This document shows, in pieces, positions 25,259 through 40,200 of a stretch of 64,000 nucleotides of DNA. Origin of the DNA: Haliaeetus albicilla (Eukaryota; Chordata; Aves; Accipitriformes; Accipitridae); the NCBI RefSeq assembly GCF_947461875.1, contig NC_091509.1, positions 8,370,001 to 8,434,000 of the forward strand, given 5' to 3'. Position numbers and translations under genes: made by a program. Position 1 is the first letter of the stretch. Each line of letters begins with the position of its first letter. The notes under the pieces were generated by a model, which was not told where the DNA came from, did no database searches, and saw only the letters and a list, made by a program, of their open reading frames with translations.

Positions 25259-27752
25259 TAATGTTTTGAAAGGTGTTATTAATTTATAGCATTTGCACTA
25301 ATCCATGCTATTGTTTCATTGAATTTAGCTTGTTGGGAGTTAATTCTACATTAGGTATGTTTCCACAATGCATTTTGATAATCAGGAGTTTACAGGTTTT
25401 ATTTCACATATTAGAATTACAAAGAGAGCAATTAAGATGCAAAATCAGTCAAAATGTTGACTGTATTAATATTAAATATGAAAAACATAACATTTACTGG
25501 GTTTTAATTTAAATGTCTAAACAAGAGGGGTACAAAAAAGGGCAAAAACTGGTGATATTCTTGAAATGATCATATTAAGATGCATAGATGGAAATCTAGT
25601 ATTGTTTCATGAGTTTTACTTTCTGTAGCAATAGAAAGTAATATGCTCCTTATTAATTTTATTTAAATATGTGAAATTTTTTTAATTGGTGGCATTTCTA
25701 AAAATAAAATACAAAGAAAACTTTCCATTTAAAATAACAGTAATTGCCTGGTGAATTTGTCTGATCAGAACTGGATGTTTGGGTAGTAAATAGTTTATGA
25801 GGATTGCTTCTATTGTATTTCATTCTACTTAAAATCTTCTGTTTAACTTAGCAGTCTCAGTGCACTTGGAATACACCACATTTCTGAGGGCCTCTCACAG
25901 GTCACTCTTCTTGAAATCCAAGATGTGTCCATATGACTCTGTTAGGAACTACCCAGACAGCTTGTGATCTTCCGTAGGAAATACAAATGTTTGACTATCC
26001 ATGCAGTTCAACTTACTCCAATATGCTTTATCCACAAGTAAGAGTTTCTTTGTTTAAAGCTTGTTCACCAAACTCTGAGATTTGACCCTCTGAGAAAAAT
26101 GTGTCAGTGTGGAAGACATTTCACTTATTAGAGGGAAGGCTCACTCTGCCTTGTGTTGCGTGGCTCTAACAAGTCTATAGAGTAGACTCAGGTGTTGAAC
26201 AGGTGTGGCTCTTTTAATTGTATGGTAATGAAAGTTAGTTCTGGGAGTCAAAGGTAATGAAATATTCTCCTCCTTCCTGCACCCTACAACCCTCCACATA
26301 CAATCTGTGCAGCATTAGGGACTTTTTAAGACATGACTGTTTTTAATATACCCATCTCTGCCTGTAGATGTTGTAACGGTTTTTTTTCTTCACCTCTCTA
26401 TTCAGTGAGGAACCTGAACATGTTAATGTAATCCATGTCCAGAAACCTCTCTAAGTGTTCAGGCATATAAGGGGTCTGGTGATAGCAGCTTGTTATTAGT
26501 TCTTGTTAGGTAGTTCTGTAAGCCTGGGTTTGCAGCCCCCATAGGCCTCCCAGAGCTCTTGCCAAATGCAGTGTTAGGAAACTCCAAGAATGCAACACAG
26601 AAGTAACAAAAATTTATAACAAATAATAGGAGGTGAAAGGAATTTTCATGCAGATATAGTCAGTCATCAGAACTAATACCTTGAAGTGGTTAGAAAAGCT
26701 GATTTGTTAGGAAGATTTTTTTTTTTTTTCCTCTTGCTTGATGGGAGGCAATGCAGTTTAGGCATAGTATAGTACTGCATTACAAAAACGTTATAGTAGA
26801 AAACTTCCAGCTATGTGGATGAGCTTATGGTGGGATAGACCAGGTGGTAAGAACACAAGTTTGGGTACTTCAAAACTGAGAGTGCTCAGGAGCTTTGTGG
26901 CATGTATGTTTAGACTTGTTTTCTTTTTTGAATGTTTTGCTTTTATGATTTTCTCTTGGCTTAAGCCAAAGTACGTGGAAGTTGGATCGAACTTAGAAAT
27001 GCCTAAGGAGTTAATGGGAATTCTGCTTGAATGACTTAGAGAAATTATTTTTTTTTTTTTGCATAGCTTTAAAAGTTCTTTATTGAAGGTCTCTTCTTTC
27101 ATTAGGCATTGGCAAGATGATTATGATCTTATTAAAAAAACTCAGCTACTCGCTTGTAGTATGTATATAGATGTGCACATTTGACATGAGGCTATGTAAC
27201 TGTTGTCACAAGGAGAATGCTTCAAAATATTCATCACAGGTTAATTGATTGCCATGATGCTGAGCATCTACGGAGCAGTCCTCAGCCAAACTTCCTTCTT
27301 GATGTCCAGGCAGTTTTCACTCTTGGTTTCCATGTTTCTTTCCCTGGCAGAGTCTCCAGACGAGCACCCTAGCTAGTTTCCTCCTCTTCTCACTTAATGT
27401 AACTTTTCTCTGCGGAGATTAAAGTGCTACCTGTGCTGGATTCACAGGAAATTTACTTGAATGTCATGAACACTGTTTAACACTTCTGAAATGAAGGAAA
27501 AATTGGTGTGAAAAGTAATAGTTTCCAAATGCTAGAAAAGGGCAAGTGGCTATTTTGATAGATGTTCATTCTTGCCAAAAGAAAAGATGTTCAACCAGAG
27601 AATTTTGTAGTACTTCAAACTACAAGATATGAAATAGTATGTTTGCATGAAGCTATTTCTTTAGCTTACCTTGTGTTTGGCATCTTTTCAAATGTGTAAA
27701 TGAAAATGCATCTGATCAGAGAAAAAGGGCACATTGCCTAATAAAATTATTG

Positions 27753-27775
27753 TTTATCATAAATTTTATGATAAA
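27753..27775. repeat. 11-bp AT palindrome
   Basis: TTTATCATAAA and TTTATGATAAA are exact reverse complements separated by a single T. AT-rich dyads of this size can arise by chance in such sequence. Confidence 0.6.
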
Positions 27776-28241
27776 TTATTCCAGTACAGACTGCTTCTAA
27801 ATGTAATTTTTTGTATTTTGGTGTTAAGGAGGGGTAGAATAATGTTTCTGACCAGAGGAAAATCTTATGACCTGACATCTATAGATGTGTGAAGGCAATG
27901 AACCCTGAACACAGGGACAGCAGTTTAAGGTGTAAAATGGCAACAGCAGAAATGGCTATAAAAAGTCTGTGAATGCATCTAGGTTGGAGATTAAAGGTTA
28001 ATAAGAAGAGAAAAGTTCTTCAGTACCCCTGAGCAATTTGTCCACTAGGACACAGATTATCTTAGTTGATACGGAAGGATAGTACTAAAACTTCTGAGAA
28101 TTTTTATAGGCCTTATTCCTTTAATGGTAAATGGTCTTTTTTCAGTGTCTCATTTGTAAGACAGCACCATTGGGTTCTTTATAGCACAAAATTAGTTATG
28201 TTTTTGTTTGCTCCCTAGTGAAAGCTTGCCTTGCTGTAAAC

Positions 28242-28274
28242 CTTGGTGAGCTGCATCGATTCCAGCTCACCAAG
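28242..28274. repeat. Perfect 12-bp inverted repeat (hairpin)
   Basis: CTTGGTGAGCTG (28242-28253) and CAGCTCACCAAG (28263-28274) are exact complements around the 9-nt loop CATCGATTC. The stem is half G/C, unlike the surrounding AT-rich DNA, so it is less likely to be chance than the AT palindromes nearby. There is no evidence of transcription. Confidence 0.8.
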
Positions 28275-31200
28275 ATTTTTGCCCGGAACTGACACCCATT
28301 TTAACCTGTTTTAACTCACCATCGTGTTTGGAAACATGTTTAATGTTTTCTCTTCTTAGTCAGAGTAGAAAAGATCTAGAAAGTCTACTGGTTTTTACCA
28401 TATAAAACACAAAATGTTTTAAATCCTTCACTACCTGGAATGTGAACATACAATGAAGAAATTCAGGATTTTTTCCTAGAATAAATAGTCTACAAACCCT
28501 TATAATGTGTCCTATAGTATTGAATTAACTTTTACCTGACATCTAAGTTAAATCATTTTCTCCTTCCATACTCCTTCCCAGTACATAATTTAGTAAAATG
28601 GAAATAAAATGGCTTGCTGTAAAAATATATCACTAAGCTCTCTTAAACTTCACTGTTTAGCTGCTTAGAGATATCAAACACACTACATGAGCAGTTTCTT
28701 CAGTGTATCACAGGACAATATAAAAAAATCTTTGCTATTCTTTAATTAAGCTATATATTTAGATGAAATGCAAAATATTTTTTCAATGAAGTTTCTCTGA
28801 AGTAATTGTGCTTTAATGCTAGGATGTTGCTTCATGTTATTTTTCCATGAGTTTATTTAGTAGATCATAGAATCGTTTTCCTCTTTTTAATGAGCACTAG
28901 AGGTAAGAACTTGAAACTCAGTTTAATATGAAATATTAGTTTAAGTTCTGCTAAGAAATGGTGGGGTATGTTTTAGAACAAGCCCAGTGGAATTAAATTT
29001 TTTTTTAATGTAGTAGTCTGTTCAATAAATATTTAAGTGTCACAAGAAAAAAGAGACAGAAATTAAAATATGTTTGATAATCATAACAAACTGGGGCAAG
29101 AAAACAGTAATAATCCAAAGGAAATTCTCATTAAGGAGATTCACATGGAGAAATTTTCACACAAGAACAAATACAGTAGCAGGCACAGTACTTCTGAACT
29201 GCTGTTGATCTGTAATATTGGCTATTGTAGAAATGAGCAGAATCAAGGAAATAAAGCTCTTCACAGCTGAATAACTACTGGAACCTAAACTTGTGCAACT
29301 GCTGCTCTAAACTGTTACTCTAGCATTTGCTTATTAAAGATTCTGACTTGCTGGTATATGATCAAACATATTCTATGTATGAATGAAAGGTGGTGTTAAC
29401 TGTACTGAAGGCTACAAAAGACTTGTGCTATCAAAGTCACTATGCTTGAATATATATTAAGTGAACTTGGCTTTCTTTATAATTCCTAATGTTTGTTTAT
29501 CTCAAATGCCTAAAAAATAATTTCAATTAAAATTTGTAAAGGCAAAAGGAAAAATACTTTGATACAAGTAATATAAAACTTGTTCAGAATATCAAAATGA
29601 CAAATTTTATTGTCACAGAATGTCATTTTTTCCCCTCAAATTAAAAAAAATAATCATGAAATACCAGCTGCTTTTGTAAAATGGGCTTTAAAATCATATG
29701 TCTCATAGCAGTAATTCATATGCTATAACAGAGCAACCCTCTCTTTGGTTGCTGAAGATTTATATTGAAGTGGTTCTGACCCATGGTGCCGTGGAACACC
29801 TATAGCACTTGTCTTCAGGTTTTGAAAATTGTTTTGTTCATTTGCCAAAGGAAACAGCACATACCCTGGGAAGATTCAAATGGAAAGAGAATGAGAACTT
29901 TTAGTTACAAGTAGGGTCCCAGTCTAACAACCAATATTTGCAAAATGCTATTTCTTGTCCTCCTAATTAGAAATTGTAGAGTGAGCACTGGAGAAAGCAG
30001 CTAAGCAACTTTCAAGTTTTCCTTATGTCTGGGTCATATACAGTACATGCTTCCTATGAGTCTTAGATTGCTTAAACCAGTTCTGTCAGTAAATTAAGGA
30101 GGCAACCAAATCCACTCTAAGGCTTCTCCATCAGAAGATACTTCATGATTAATGTCAGGAAAAATTTGCATTTTATTACATAGGTTCTCTCATCCTCTAC
30201 CTTTGAAAACTTAACATCCTTCTTTTCCAGCCCTCAGCTGCATAAGTAGCTGTCAACAGCACTCAAATTTAATAGCAAATCAGCTGATATTTTGTATTTA
30301 ACAATCCCTGACGCTGACCTGCTGACAGTATTTTATTTCGGTGCTAAAAGATGTGCAATCTTGTTACTGTCACAATTTTCTAACATCCTCCCCCTCCAAA
30401 ATTTTTGTCTCAGGAACCTGCCGTGGGGATCAGTATTTTGAGAGAAACTTTCTTGGAGCATCTGTCATAGGGTGTTACGTCCACAGATGCCAGGTTAGAT
30501 TGTCGCTATAGTGATGTATCCATGCCAAAGAAACAAGACCTTTGATTTCACGTGTCATATTAGATCTTCTGTTTTCATTTTCCTGGTGACTTCCTGCAAC
30601 CACGTGCTGCTTGCTTTCTCTTTCTTCTGTTGGGCTTCTATATATTTGGGATTGCAACTCCTTTTATGTAGGTTTTTAAAACATTTCCAGCCTCAGAAAA
30701 ACAGAAGCAAAAAAAATGATACTTAAACATTAGTGTAAGAGTGGATTTTTTTCCATCAAGGGGTATTACGGTTCCTCCAAGCTCATGTCAGCAGCCGTAA
30801 CGTGAAGAGGCTATTTTACTTTAAAACTGTGTCAGAAGCCACTACAGGGTGGCTGTGGTATCCCTGGATCACTTGAAGTTTTTTCAAGAGATTGAACTGG
30901 GAGCTGCTGTAAGGCTCTTAGTCAGTCAGTAATGGGAACTTTAAGTACAACCTAACATTTCTCTTGCACGCATATGTTCTCCCAGTCATGCATGTTTGGA
31001 AACAGATTGGCTGCTGGCTCTCATTCATCTCTGGGTTAGATTTTGATACAGGAGGAAGGGAGCAGGGCTGCAGAAATCCTAGGAATCTGACAGAGTGTAA
31101 AATATTTTACAAAGACAACTTAAAACATGTGCAAGGAACAGCAAAAAGGAATACTTAATCTGCCAAAATAAACAATTATTTCAGTGGCAAATCTTGCAGC

Positions 31201-34200
31201 TTTCTATCGAACCTTTCACTTAATCTTTCTGTCCTTGTGTTTATCATTCCTCCCGACCTCTTACTCTATATGCCTTCTGAGGATGGATCTTATTTATGGG
31301 GTCTGATTTTAGTCATGTGAAGAGCAAATACAATAATATGATCTCTCTTGTTCTAAAGAACTCCGAAAGATGAAGATTTCTGCGCCCACGTTAAAGGAAT
31401 GCTCAATCATTTTCCTGTTTAACACATCTTCATGAGCATTCATCAAACTGTTCATTTAATCTAGAGCCTGAAGCAATAAGAGCTTATGAATGAAACTCCC
31501 AGGACCAGGATCTTCCCTACCATACGTCACCGCTTCCCTAAACAGTGATGGAGATTGATACATGAAGAGATGTTTATAAAAGAAACTAATCCATGGTAAA
31601 TTGCGGTTTTGGCCTAGAAATAGCACAGGTGGGCCAAGTCATTGAATATTTTTCTTGTTTAGGTAGGATGTTTAAAATAAGCATATATAAAAAATGTATA
31701 CATATAGACACCCAAATACATGTGAGTAGATGTGTGCATGCTATCATTAACTAGTTTAAAGTAAATGGGAAATTTTCCTAGAAAGTGTCTTTATAGTTTG
31801 ACTGGACTTCCTGTACTAAAGAAAAGCTTTATAAAGCACAAATAGAGACAAGGATTATCCATATTGTTACATGTCCATATTTTTCTGCTCATGATTTAGT
31901 AATTTTATTTTTGTATCTCTAAAAAGCCTTTTCGGTTGCTAACAGAGTTGATGGTCATGGTAGTTTCTGTCAATGGAAAAGATAAATATTTAAATGACAG
32001 AAAAATGTGTCTATGTGAGAAAAAGATTCAGTCTATAAGAGTTTGGCTGTAGACTGTCAACTGTGACATACTGGGGTCATGCACGATACGTTACTGAACT
32101 TGTTAAAAGATTTGAATGGATTCATTTTCCAATTTTATGAATGCCAACAACTAAACTATGCTGAATAACTCCAGATTAGAACTGAGATAAAAAATCCTGA
32201 TAAGCACCTGCGAATGAGATCATCTTGCAGGTATTTTTAAGGAATTTGAGTTTAACACCATTTTTGTATTAGACCACAGAAATTCAGTGAGTGAGATTAC
32301 TTATTTTGGATCAATTGTCATGGAGAGATTTTGTATGAGAGAGAGATATGCACACCCTGGCCCTCCATGTTCTTAGTCATACAGAGGAAGAAACTGAAAA
32401 AAATCAGGATAGATCCAGAAGCAATGGTGTTCTAATCTCCCATTTCCTGTTTCAATATGCTTTTTTAATCTTCTGTCCTACGAATTCCTGAATTTCAACT
32501 TCAAAAGCTGAACAGCCTTCTCCCAGTTTCAATCCAGCCATGAATCTAAATCTGTATTTCTATCAGAGGTTTGTGGCAATAGTGAATTATAATGAATTTT
32601 AATAGTATCACGTTAATGAGTTGAGTCCTGGAAACCTGAGGTAAAGCATGTTAGACCCATTTAGGTTTTGATTAAAAATGGTTTTCAGATATTTTGGACT
32701 AGCACAGAGTCAAATCATGTTTTGACTGTCTGATCTACCAAGTAACACTGCAGCAGGAAAAGAAGGTTATCTTGCCTTGCCAATTCATGTGGTCTCAGAG
32801 GAATTATTTTTTATTCCTTTTTACTTTGCTTTATGTCCTTCCTTAATACTAGTTTGAGGACAGCTCTTCTCAAGTATTAGTTTTCTTTTTTCCCTTGGGC
32901 AAGCAGTGATTTGTCTGTATTTTTTCAACAGAGCTTTATTTGACCTTGCTTTTTCTAGATCTAAAAGATGGAGAATAACTTGAGAATAGATTGTATTCAG
33001 ACATTTGTCTTTCATAGTATTGCTGTTACAGTAATGGAGAGCACAGCTTCAGTTTATGTATTAACAGCAGCTCTGCTGACAAGAAATACACATAAGGCTG
33101 AAACATAGGCATGATAAGAATGGAAACAGCTGAGCAGAAAGCATTATAATTAACGGTGAGTAATTTGTAGAGATGCATGCTATCGGCTGGCAAAGGTTTC
33201 TGCTCTGCATATTTACACTGAAATGGGGCTGGAAGAGACTATAATTATGTACCTTTTACCCTGTAGCCATATGAGTCAATTCCCTCAAGGTCTGCCCCAT
33301 AGGTAAAGCAATTTTGTTTAGTCAACAGGCTGGCCTCATTCATGCAGACTTTTTTCTCTTCTCAGTAAAGAAAAGTTTAAGAGTCAATAACTAGCTGCTG
33401 TATGCTTCCAAAACTTCCATCATGTATTGTCCATAGCAGGACACTAGCAGCAGAGTTTTGGGAAGAAGCACAGCTCATCTAAAATCCACCACAAACCCTC
33501 AAGAGTTGGTGTCTGTGTACTCACATGGAGTATAAATCAGGATATTAAATGGTCTACAGTAACATATAAGGAGTTGTAGATAGTATAAGGCAGGATGAAT
33601 GAGCTAGTAATTAAATGTTAGCTACATTGAAATTGGCCATAATGCTATATACTGTATACTCGTCAGAGAATTTATTGATATCAGATGAGGTAAAAAGTAA
33701 TCTAGTTGGGAGATATGTGTGGATTCTGAGGCTATTTCAATGACAGCCGTAATATTCAGACCAAATATAGGGATAGGATTTAAGGAGTAAATTTATTTTT
33801 AAAAGATGTGTAAATTCAGAGTAATATCAATAAACTCTCAGACATTCAGACAGATGTGAAGACTAACCTAATCTAGCCTAAATTTTGTGTATTTGGTTTA
33901 TTCAAAAACAAGCAAAGATACTTTTGTTTCTTTCAAAACCTGACAACTAAAGGGATTTCTCAGAAAACCCTCAGAGAAGACTCTCTAAACAGAAAAGTTT
34001 TAAATGCGAGCTTGTGTTGTGCAAGGTCATTTTTAATTCCTAGTTGACTTGAAAGACACTGAATGTCAAACTGCGCTAGGAAAACCTTCATACATAATTA
34101 GAGACTCAGATTGGCTGGAAAGACTCAGTGGTGTCTTTTATTGCCAAAGAGAGTAATTTAATTACTGTCCATATGCCTCGTTGGGCCTGACTGAAGCCCC

Positions 34201-37200
34201 ATGTTGCTAGAATAGACTTGATTAGTGGAAGTGTTTCTATGAAACAAACATCTTCACCTTGTTCAGCCAGTCTTGGATGAGGCCTTTTTCTGCATTTCCT
34301 GCTTTTCACTTTCACAGCAATATACTACAAACAGAGAGAATTCTGATTCATCTTTTTGAGGTATTAATGACCAAATAACTCAAAACTCTGCAATTTGTAT
34401 GAGGTCACAGAAAAGACAGGAGTGAAGTGAGGGCTCTGACAGATCATCTCAAACCTGTCCAACTTGTGTGTCCCAGAATCATTGTACATCATTCTTTCCA
34501 GCTGTGGAAGCATTAGCACTTTCTTTAGATTTGGGGAGTAGTAGCTTTGTTTGTAGCTGACTTCAAAAATAGATTGTAATTTCTATTAATTTTTCATATA
34601 CCAAACACAGGACTGTTAGGAATACTGGTTCATTAAGCTTCACAGTGCTATCTGTAACAGGTAGATACTCATATCTTTATAATACAGCTTGTAAGAGCAC
34701 AAGAAGAACTACTCATAAAGTAACAGTAAATTAGCCTAGAACAGAATTCACATGGCAAACTATAGCAGTGTTTGATTAAATCTTAATAACATATGAACAT
34801 AACAAAGATATTAAATTTAGCACTTCTAACATCAAAACCAAATTTTTTTGGGGGGGGTGTATTGCCCTGGCGAAGGAAAATTATGCTGGGAACACTAGCA
34901 AATACTAATGAAAATGTGCAATATTGTTAGCATAGTCGTTACAGGTATCATGACCTCTGAAATGAACTGGAAAACCACCGGCCTAATCCAAATAACTATA
35001 AAGAGCAGCAAGTGTCATAAGGCTTGCACCTGTTGCCAAAAGGCACGTCTTTTTTTACTGAATGATTGAAATTTCCTTTTCTGCCTTTAAGTACAAGTAT
35101 TGATTATTATTTTTTGTCTGCCTTTAGCAATGGGCCATTACTTTTCTGCACTCATATTTTTGTGTGGTATAGTTTATCACCTACTCATTGCAAAATTCAC
35201 ACCACAAAAATAAAAACTGAAAACCCCTGCTTGTATTTCTATAGTTAAAGCCATCACATTAATGCCTGAAAAATAATTTGGAGCTTTCTAAAGGAAAAAA
35301 ATAATGTTTCCCATTGTTATTAATGTAATTAAAACCAAACAAAAACAACCAAAAAAAGAGAAAAACGAGCATTATGGTTTGTAACTTTTAGGGATTAATG
35401 TTAGAACAGATTTGGGGGGGGGCGTGATGGTGTAAAATTATGTATTCAATTGCAATACAATGACTTCTAAATGTACCTTTTCTTGCTACCCCTGGAAATC
35501 TTAGGATGCTCATCTTTGGGAAGTGATAAATGGAACTGAGTATCAGAAGAGAAATCGTAGATAAAGAAATGAATAGCTGCAGTGATTGTACTGGATCACT
35601 ATCTGTGGTATACATTAGTCTAAACCAGAATGACTCCAAGGAAAGAGGAGACCAGAAAATCAGCAAATTTATATCACAGGGACATTGTAATTTTTTACTT
35701 GCACAGGTTCAAATTTTGCAGCTTGCAATAATGCAGGCTAAAGTGTAAAGCAAAGAGTCTAGAATGAGTCTTATTAGTCACACACTAGACCACTAGATAA
35801 CACTACGTTTGTGAACAGACACCATTAACTGGTGTATGGCATGTCTATTCTGACCAGCCAGATGTTTGACAAATAGGAAACATTCCCCACTCGTAAGTAA
35901 TATTTGTTCTGTCATTTACAATTTTCCAACTTTTTGTATTAAACAAACTGAAATAAAAAATTTGCTTAACCACTAACTTTTTCTCCATGACTTCATAAGA
36001 CCAAAAGTCCATAGGGCTGCTTTTAGCAAAAATATTTGCATAAATATATTACTTTCCAAATACTGAATGTGCATTTGGGGAGAAAATATGTGACATGAGA
36101 GAAACAGCCTTGATGGCTGTCAGTGCTTTTTGGTTCCATTTGCTGAGCCTTTTTACTTCATCAAAAGATATAAAGAGGATGTCTGGGACAAATAAAACGG
36201 TAAGTTTGCAGGGTTATATACTTTAAGAGATTGCATGTCATCAGGAAGTTTAGTATCCACAACCCTCAAGCTGATAGTTAAGGACCCTACCAGCGTCTCT
36301 GACACGGGGAAGCAGTGTACAGTTACGAAATCTGAAATCAAGACAAAGTCAGGTTTTGAGTGAGGAACCATGCAAACACAGAATAAGAATCTCTGCCTAA
36401 CTTTGCTTACAACTAAGGATGTGATCAGAAACACAGAGGCAGGAACAAGTTAAGTACAACACCTCAAGTGATATCCCAGCTTCACAGCAGTGCCATGGAG
36501 AGGCAGGCTCTTAAATGCTGGTTTTCTATTCTTGCCACTAATGAGCAACTTCCCTATTGCAAATGTTTTGATTGACAAATTCTAGGTCATGTTAGTCTTG
36601 CTTTCTTACAGCATTATATTGGGAGCTTATATTTGCATAAATGAATGTATTGCAGACATTCCTTCTTCCTATTGAAGAATCCTCCTTCACTGCTTCCTAG
36701 CAATAAGCATCTAATAAATAACAGAAAATTGTGTTAATAATCTTTAAATCAGTACTGTTGTGCTTTGCGGTATAGCGTTCATCCCACAGCTATTCTTTGG
36801 CTGCCAGGGTCATTGGTTCTTCTGGCATGGTGCTTTTATCTGTTTCATCTAATACAAGATTTCAAGCTGGATTAATTTTAATTTGAAGCTTACTGTTTTA
36901 CTCTTTCAAGAATGTCAACCACTTCATTCCACATATCTTCTGTTTGTCTTTCACATTGTTTCTATTGATCTAAATTCTCCTTTCATGTTCTGTCCTCAAA
37001 AATTGTTCAGCAAAGCATAAAAATTTTGTAATGGACCACCCACACTGTCTTTTTCCTTAAACTTAAATAATGAACCTGGCTTTTTATTCATGACAGAAAA
37101 ATTAGTAAATGATATTAAGCTGGGCAACCCTTTCATTTCTTCCCAGAAAATTACACTCAGAAATTGTATGTCTGAGGAGCTGAGTTAGAGTTCAGATATA

Positions 37201-40200
37201 CCAGACTTCTATCTGGATTTTCAGTTCTGGGAAACTTCGACATCTTGTAAGGTCTATTCTGGGATAATTTCCATGAGCAATGATCGAAAAGCTTTCCTAA
37301 AATTTTAAAGATTTTTTTTAAAGTTCCTGCTGATAAGTCCAGCCATTTTTAATGCTTGACTATGTCCTTTTGTTAAAGCTATAACAAATTATTATTCAAA
37401 ACCATTTTAAGTTTACTCTTTGCTTTGTGGATAGCTTATGCTGTAAATGATAATTCTGAAAGCTTGATCCATGGTAATTGGTGCTGAGTTTTTGGCCTGA
37501 AAGGCTCTGAAGATGAGGCAATACTAGTATAATACATGCATTTAAAATGAGAAGGCAGTGTTGGCATTTTGCATTCTTGTAGAGCAATGTTCTGTGTAAT
37601 GGGTTGTGACATACAGTTAGACTTTATAGTTTTCCTAGAGATGTGTACTTCATATTATAATTATTGACCAAAGTGTCTAATTTCGGGAATAGTAATAGGC
37701 TTTCAGGTTGTTTAGATGTTGGTTGAGTACAGTTGCGTGTGGAAAATGGAAATTCATGAGTTTGCCTTATGAACTTTTACCAGGGTAAGTTGGAGATTGC
37801 CAGGAAATTTACAAGAAGGGGAGTAACAGAAAATTTGGCAGGTCATCCAGAGGAAGTGACGGTAAAACCCTTCTGCTGTACCATAAAATAACGCAGAAAA
37901 CTGTCTGTGAAATGAAAATTAACTTTTTTTGAGGTATTTGAGACCTTACAGCCATAGCTTTCCAGAGATTAGAAGAAAATGCTGAAATGGTGATGTTTTA
38001 CATGTATACAAAAGTGTCTCAAGTAGATTTTATGTACAAAAACAACCTGAGGTTCATAGAAGTCTTGGTCAGAGTTTACAGCATGTACTTCCTGTTCTTA
38101 ATTCTCTTACTTGTTTTTCATCTGCTGTCTAGCCTGGCATAGCACAGTCACTGTAGCCTGAGGTATTGAGCGTCTGTCCTAGGTGTTCATCCAAAAAAAA
38201 AAAAAAAAAAATCAATCCTAGAAATATCTTGGAATCCAGTAAATGTAGAAAAGAAGTTGAAATGGAGAGGTGGGAATGTTTACTTCTGAACTGGTGTGTG
38301 AGAATAAATTGGAACTCAGATTTCTGTACTGAATACTATTCACGCAAAACTTATGGGTTTTTTTCTTTCTTTTTTTTAATTATAATTTTTGTGGTGAAGA
38401 AACAGAAGATAGCACTCCTGTTCAGGTTGCTTCATTGTTTGAGGTAGCAGTGTAGTAGCTCTCACTGAAAAACCTTTTAATGTTATAGAGATGGTTAGAG
38501 AGCAGATCAGTTGTCAAAGGTGAATGACACCGTGACTGTCAAACAGCACTTTAAATCCAAGCATGTGTGTTCTTGGAATAAGTTAAAATCTGAAATGAAT
38601 TATAATTGTTAGTATTTATCTGTTGACCATTATCTTAATATTTAAATTTGTACTTTTGCACTTCAGTATAAACTGTAAAGATGGCCCTCCCCCAGCAAGC
38701 TCTGTTCTTACTGTGTAACATCTTTATGTGGCTTCACAAGCAAGAATGGGTCACCTAATATCAGAAGCTGCATGAGAGTCTAGTGAAGTTCAAATATCAA
38801 ATTTCATTCAATCTGGATGTTTTATGTTTAAGCTTGTTACTTGCAGATACTAATCATTGGTCTCATATTATTAATTTAATTTTAATAATTTAATTTTTCA
38901 TCTACTTTTAAATGCATCTATTTTAAAAAGAAATGTAAACAGAAGTTAGTATTCAAAATTCCCTTTTCATTTTTAGGAGAGCACAACATTTCAAACTCTC
39001 AGACATGCTTATTCTTTGGGAATCTTGTGAACAGATCTTTCAAGTGGTATTAACTGAGTAGAAAATAGAAATTTTGGCAGTGCCAGGCAGGGGACATAAA
39101 AAAAAAAATCTGTAACAGATCCAGTGGCATGGAATTTTTGAAGTGATCTTTGATTAAGAGGTTAATAGGATTTATGAACTGTGCTCTCATAAATTCTTGT
39201 AACAATTCCCTTCGTAATTACTACAGATGTATCACAAAAGGTTCAGGGGTTAATTTAGTTTGTGTGAGTATCCAAAAGTTTACAAGCTTACCCAGGGCAT
39301 ACACACAACTTTCAAAATGGCATATTTGGACTTAGAATCTTAAGGAATGTTTCTCTAGAGATTTCTGGCACTGTTAGTTTGGGTCAATATTTTTGTCTTA
39401 CCCTGACTGTAGTCCTCCCACTTCTGCCTGGGATTTTAAAGGATGAAGGAGGGTATGTTTAGACAAAAGAACTAAGCTAAAACAAAAAAACAAAACCCAC
39501 ACCAAAACCTGAAAAAATCAAACCATTCAGAATACCTGAAAAAAACTTCAGAATCCTAAATAAAAGTAATTCAGATTTGTCTGTAAAAGGAACTTCCACA
39601 TTGTCATGCACAGACAGCTCTCCTTTATTATTATGGATAATACAGTATTTGTGCATAGATAGATATAAAAATAAATTACAGTTTAATTTCTACAGCTTTA
39701 ACAACGTGGAGTGGTTTATATTCTTGTGTGTTTTATCTCCCATGCAGCCATAGTCCTGAGTGGATGTAAGATGTAGATGGAGGCAAAACATTTCTATTTG
39801 GGCTTCTTGATGGAAATATGCAAATGCTAGGTAACAGATTGTTGTGCAGAAGTCCTGCCTCCTCTAAAGCATCAGACTGCAGCACTTTGTAGAATGCAAA
39901 CGGATGAAGTAAACACTGTAAATTGATTGGCTTTGGTGTGCTTCAGGGGAGGGAGGGGGAAGGTTGCTTACTGATGGGGAAAAAAGTTAACTTGTATTCA
40001 GAGATGATTCTCTGTATTGATCAGTGGCTTGTTATACTGTGATAGGAGTGAGTGGTTTGAACGGGGGATGGTAGATCAAGGCAGTCAGCCAGGCCTCTAA
40101 TAAATTGCTTTCATAAATGGTGCTGGATAAATGACTTTGAACCTCTGTAAATGATTCCTTTCATATCCAGCCTATCAGGAAAATACACTTTTACGTTCTC

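Larger units (their letters stand above)
24629..28241. other. Unique non-coding DNA, no gene seen
   Basis: AT-rich sequence with a (TG)n(TA)n stretch at about 24763-24782, T runs near 26720 and 27046-27060, and an A/C tract listed separately. Short open frames on both strands carry no recognisable domain. Confidence 0.6.

Noticed and set aside
33222..33260. GGGCTGGAAGAGAC resembling the CR1 3' region
   Set aside because: The match is about 13 bp with no CR1 sequence on either side and no terminal octamer.
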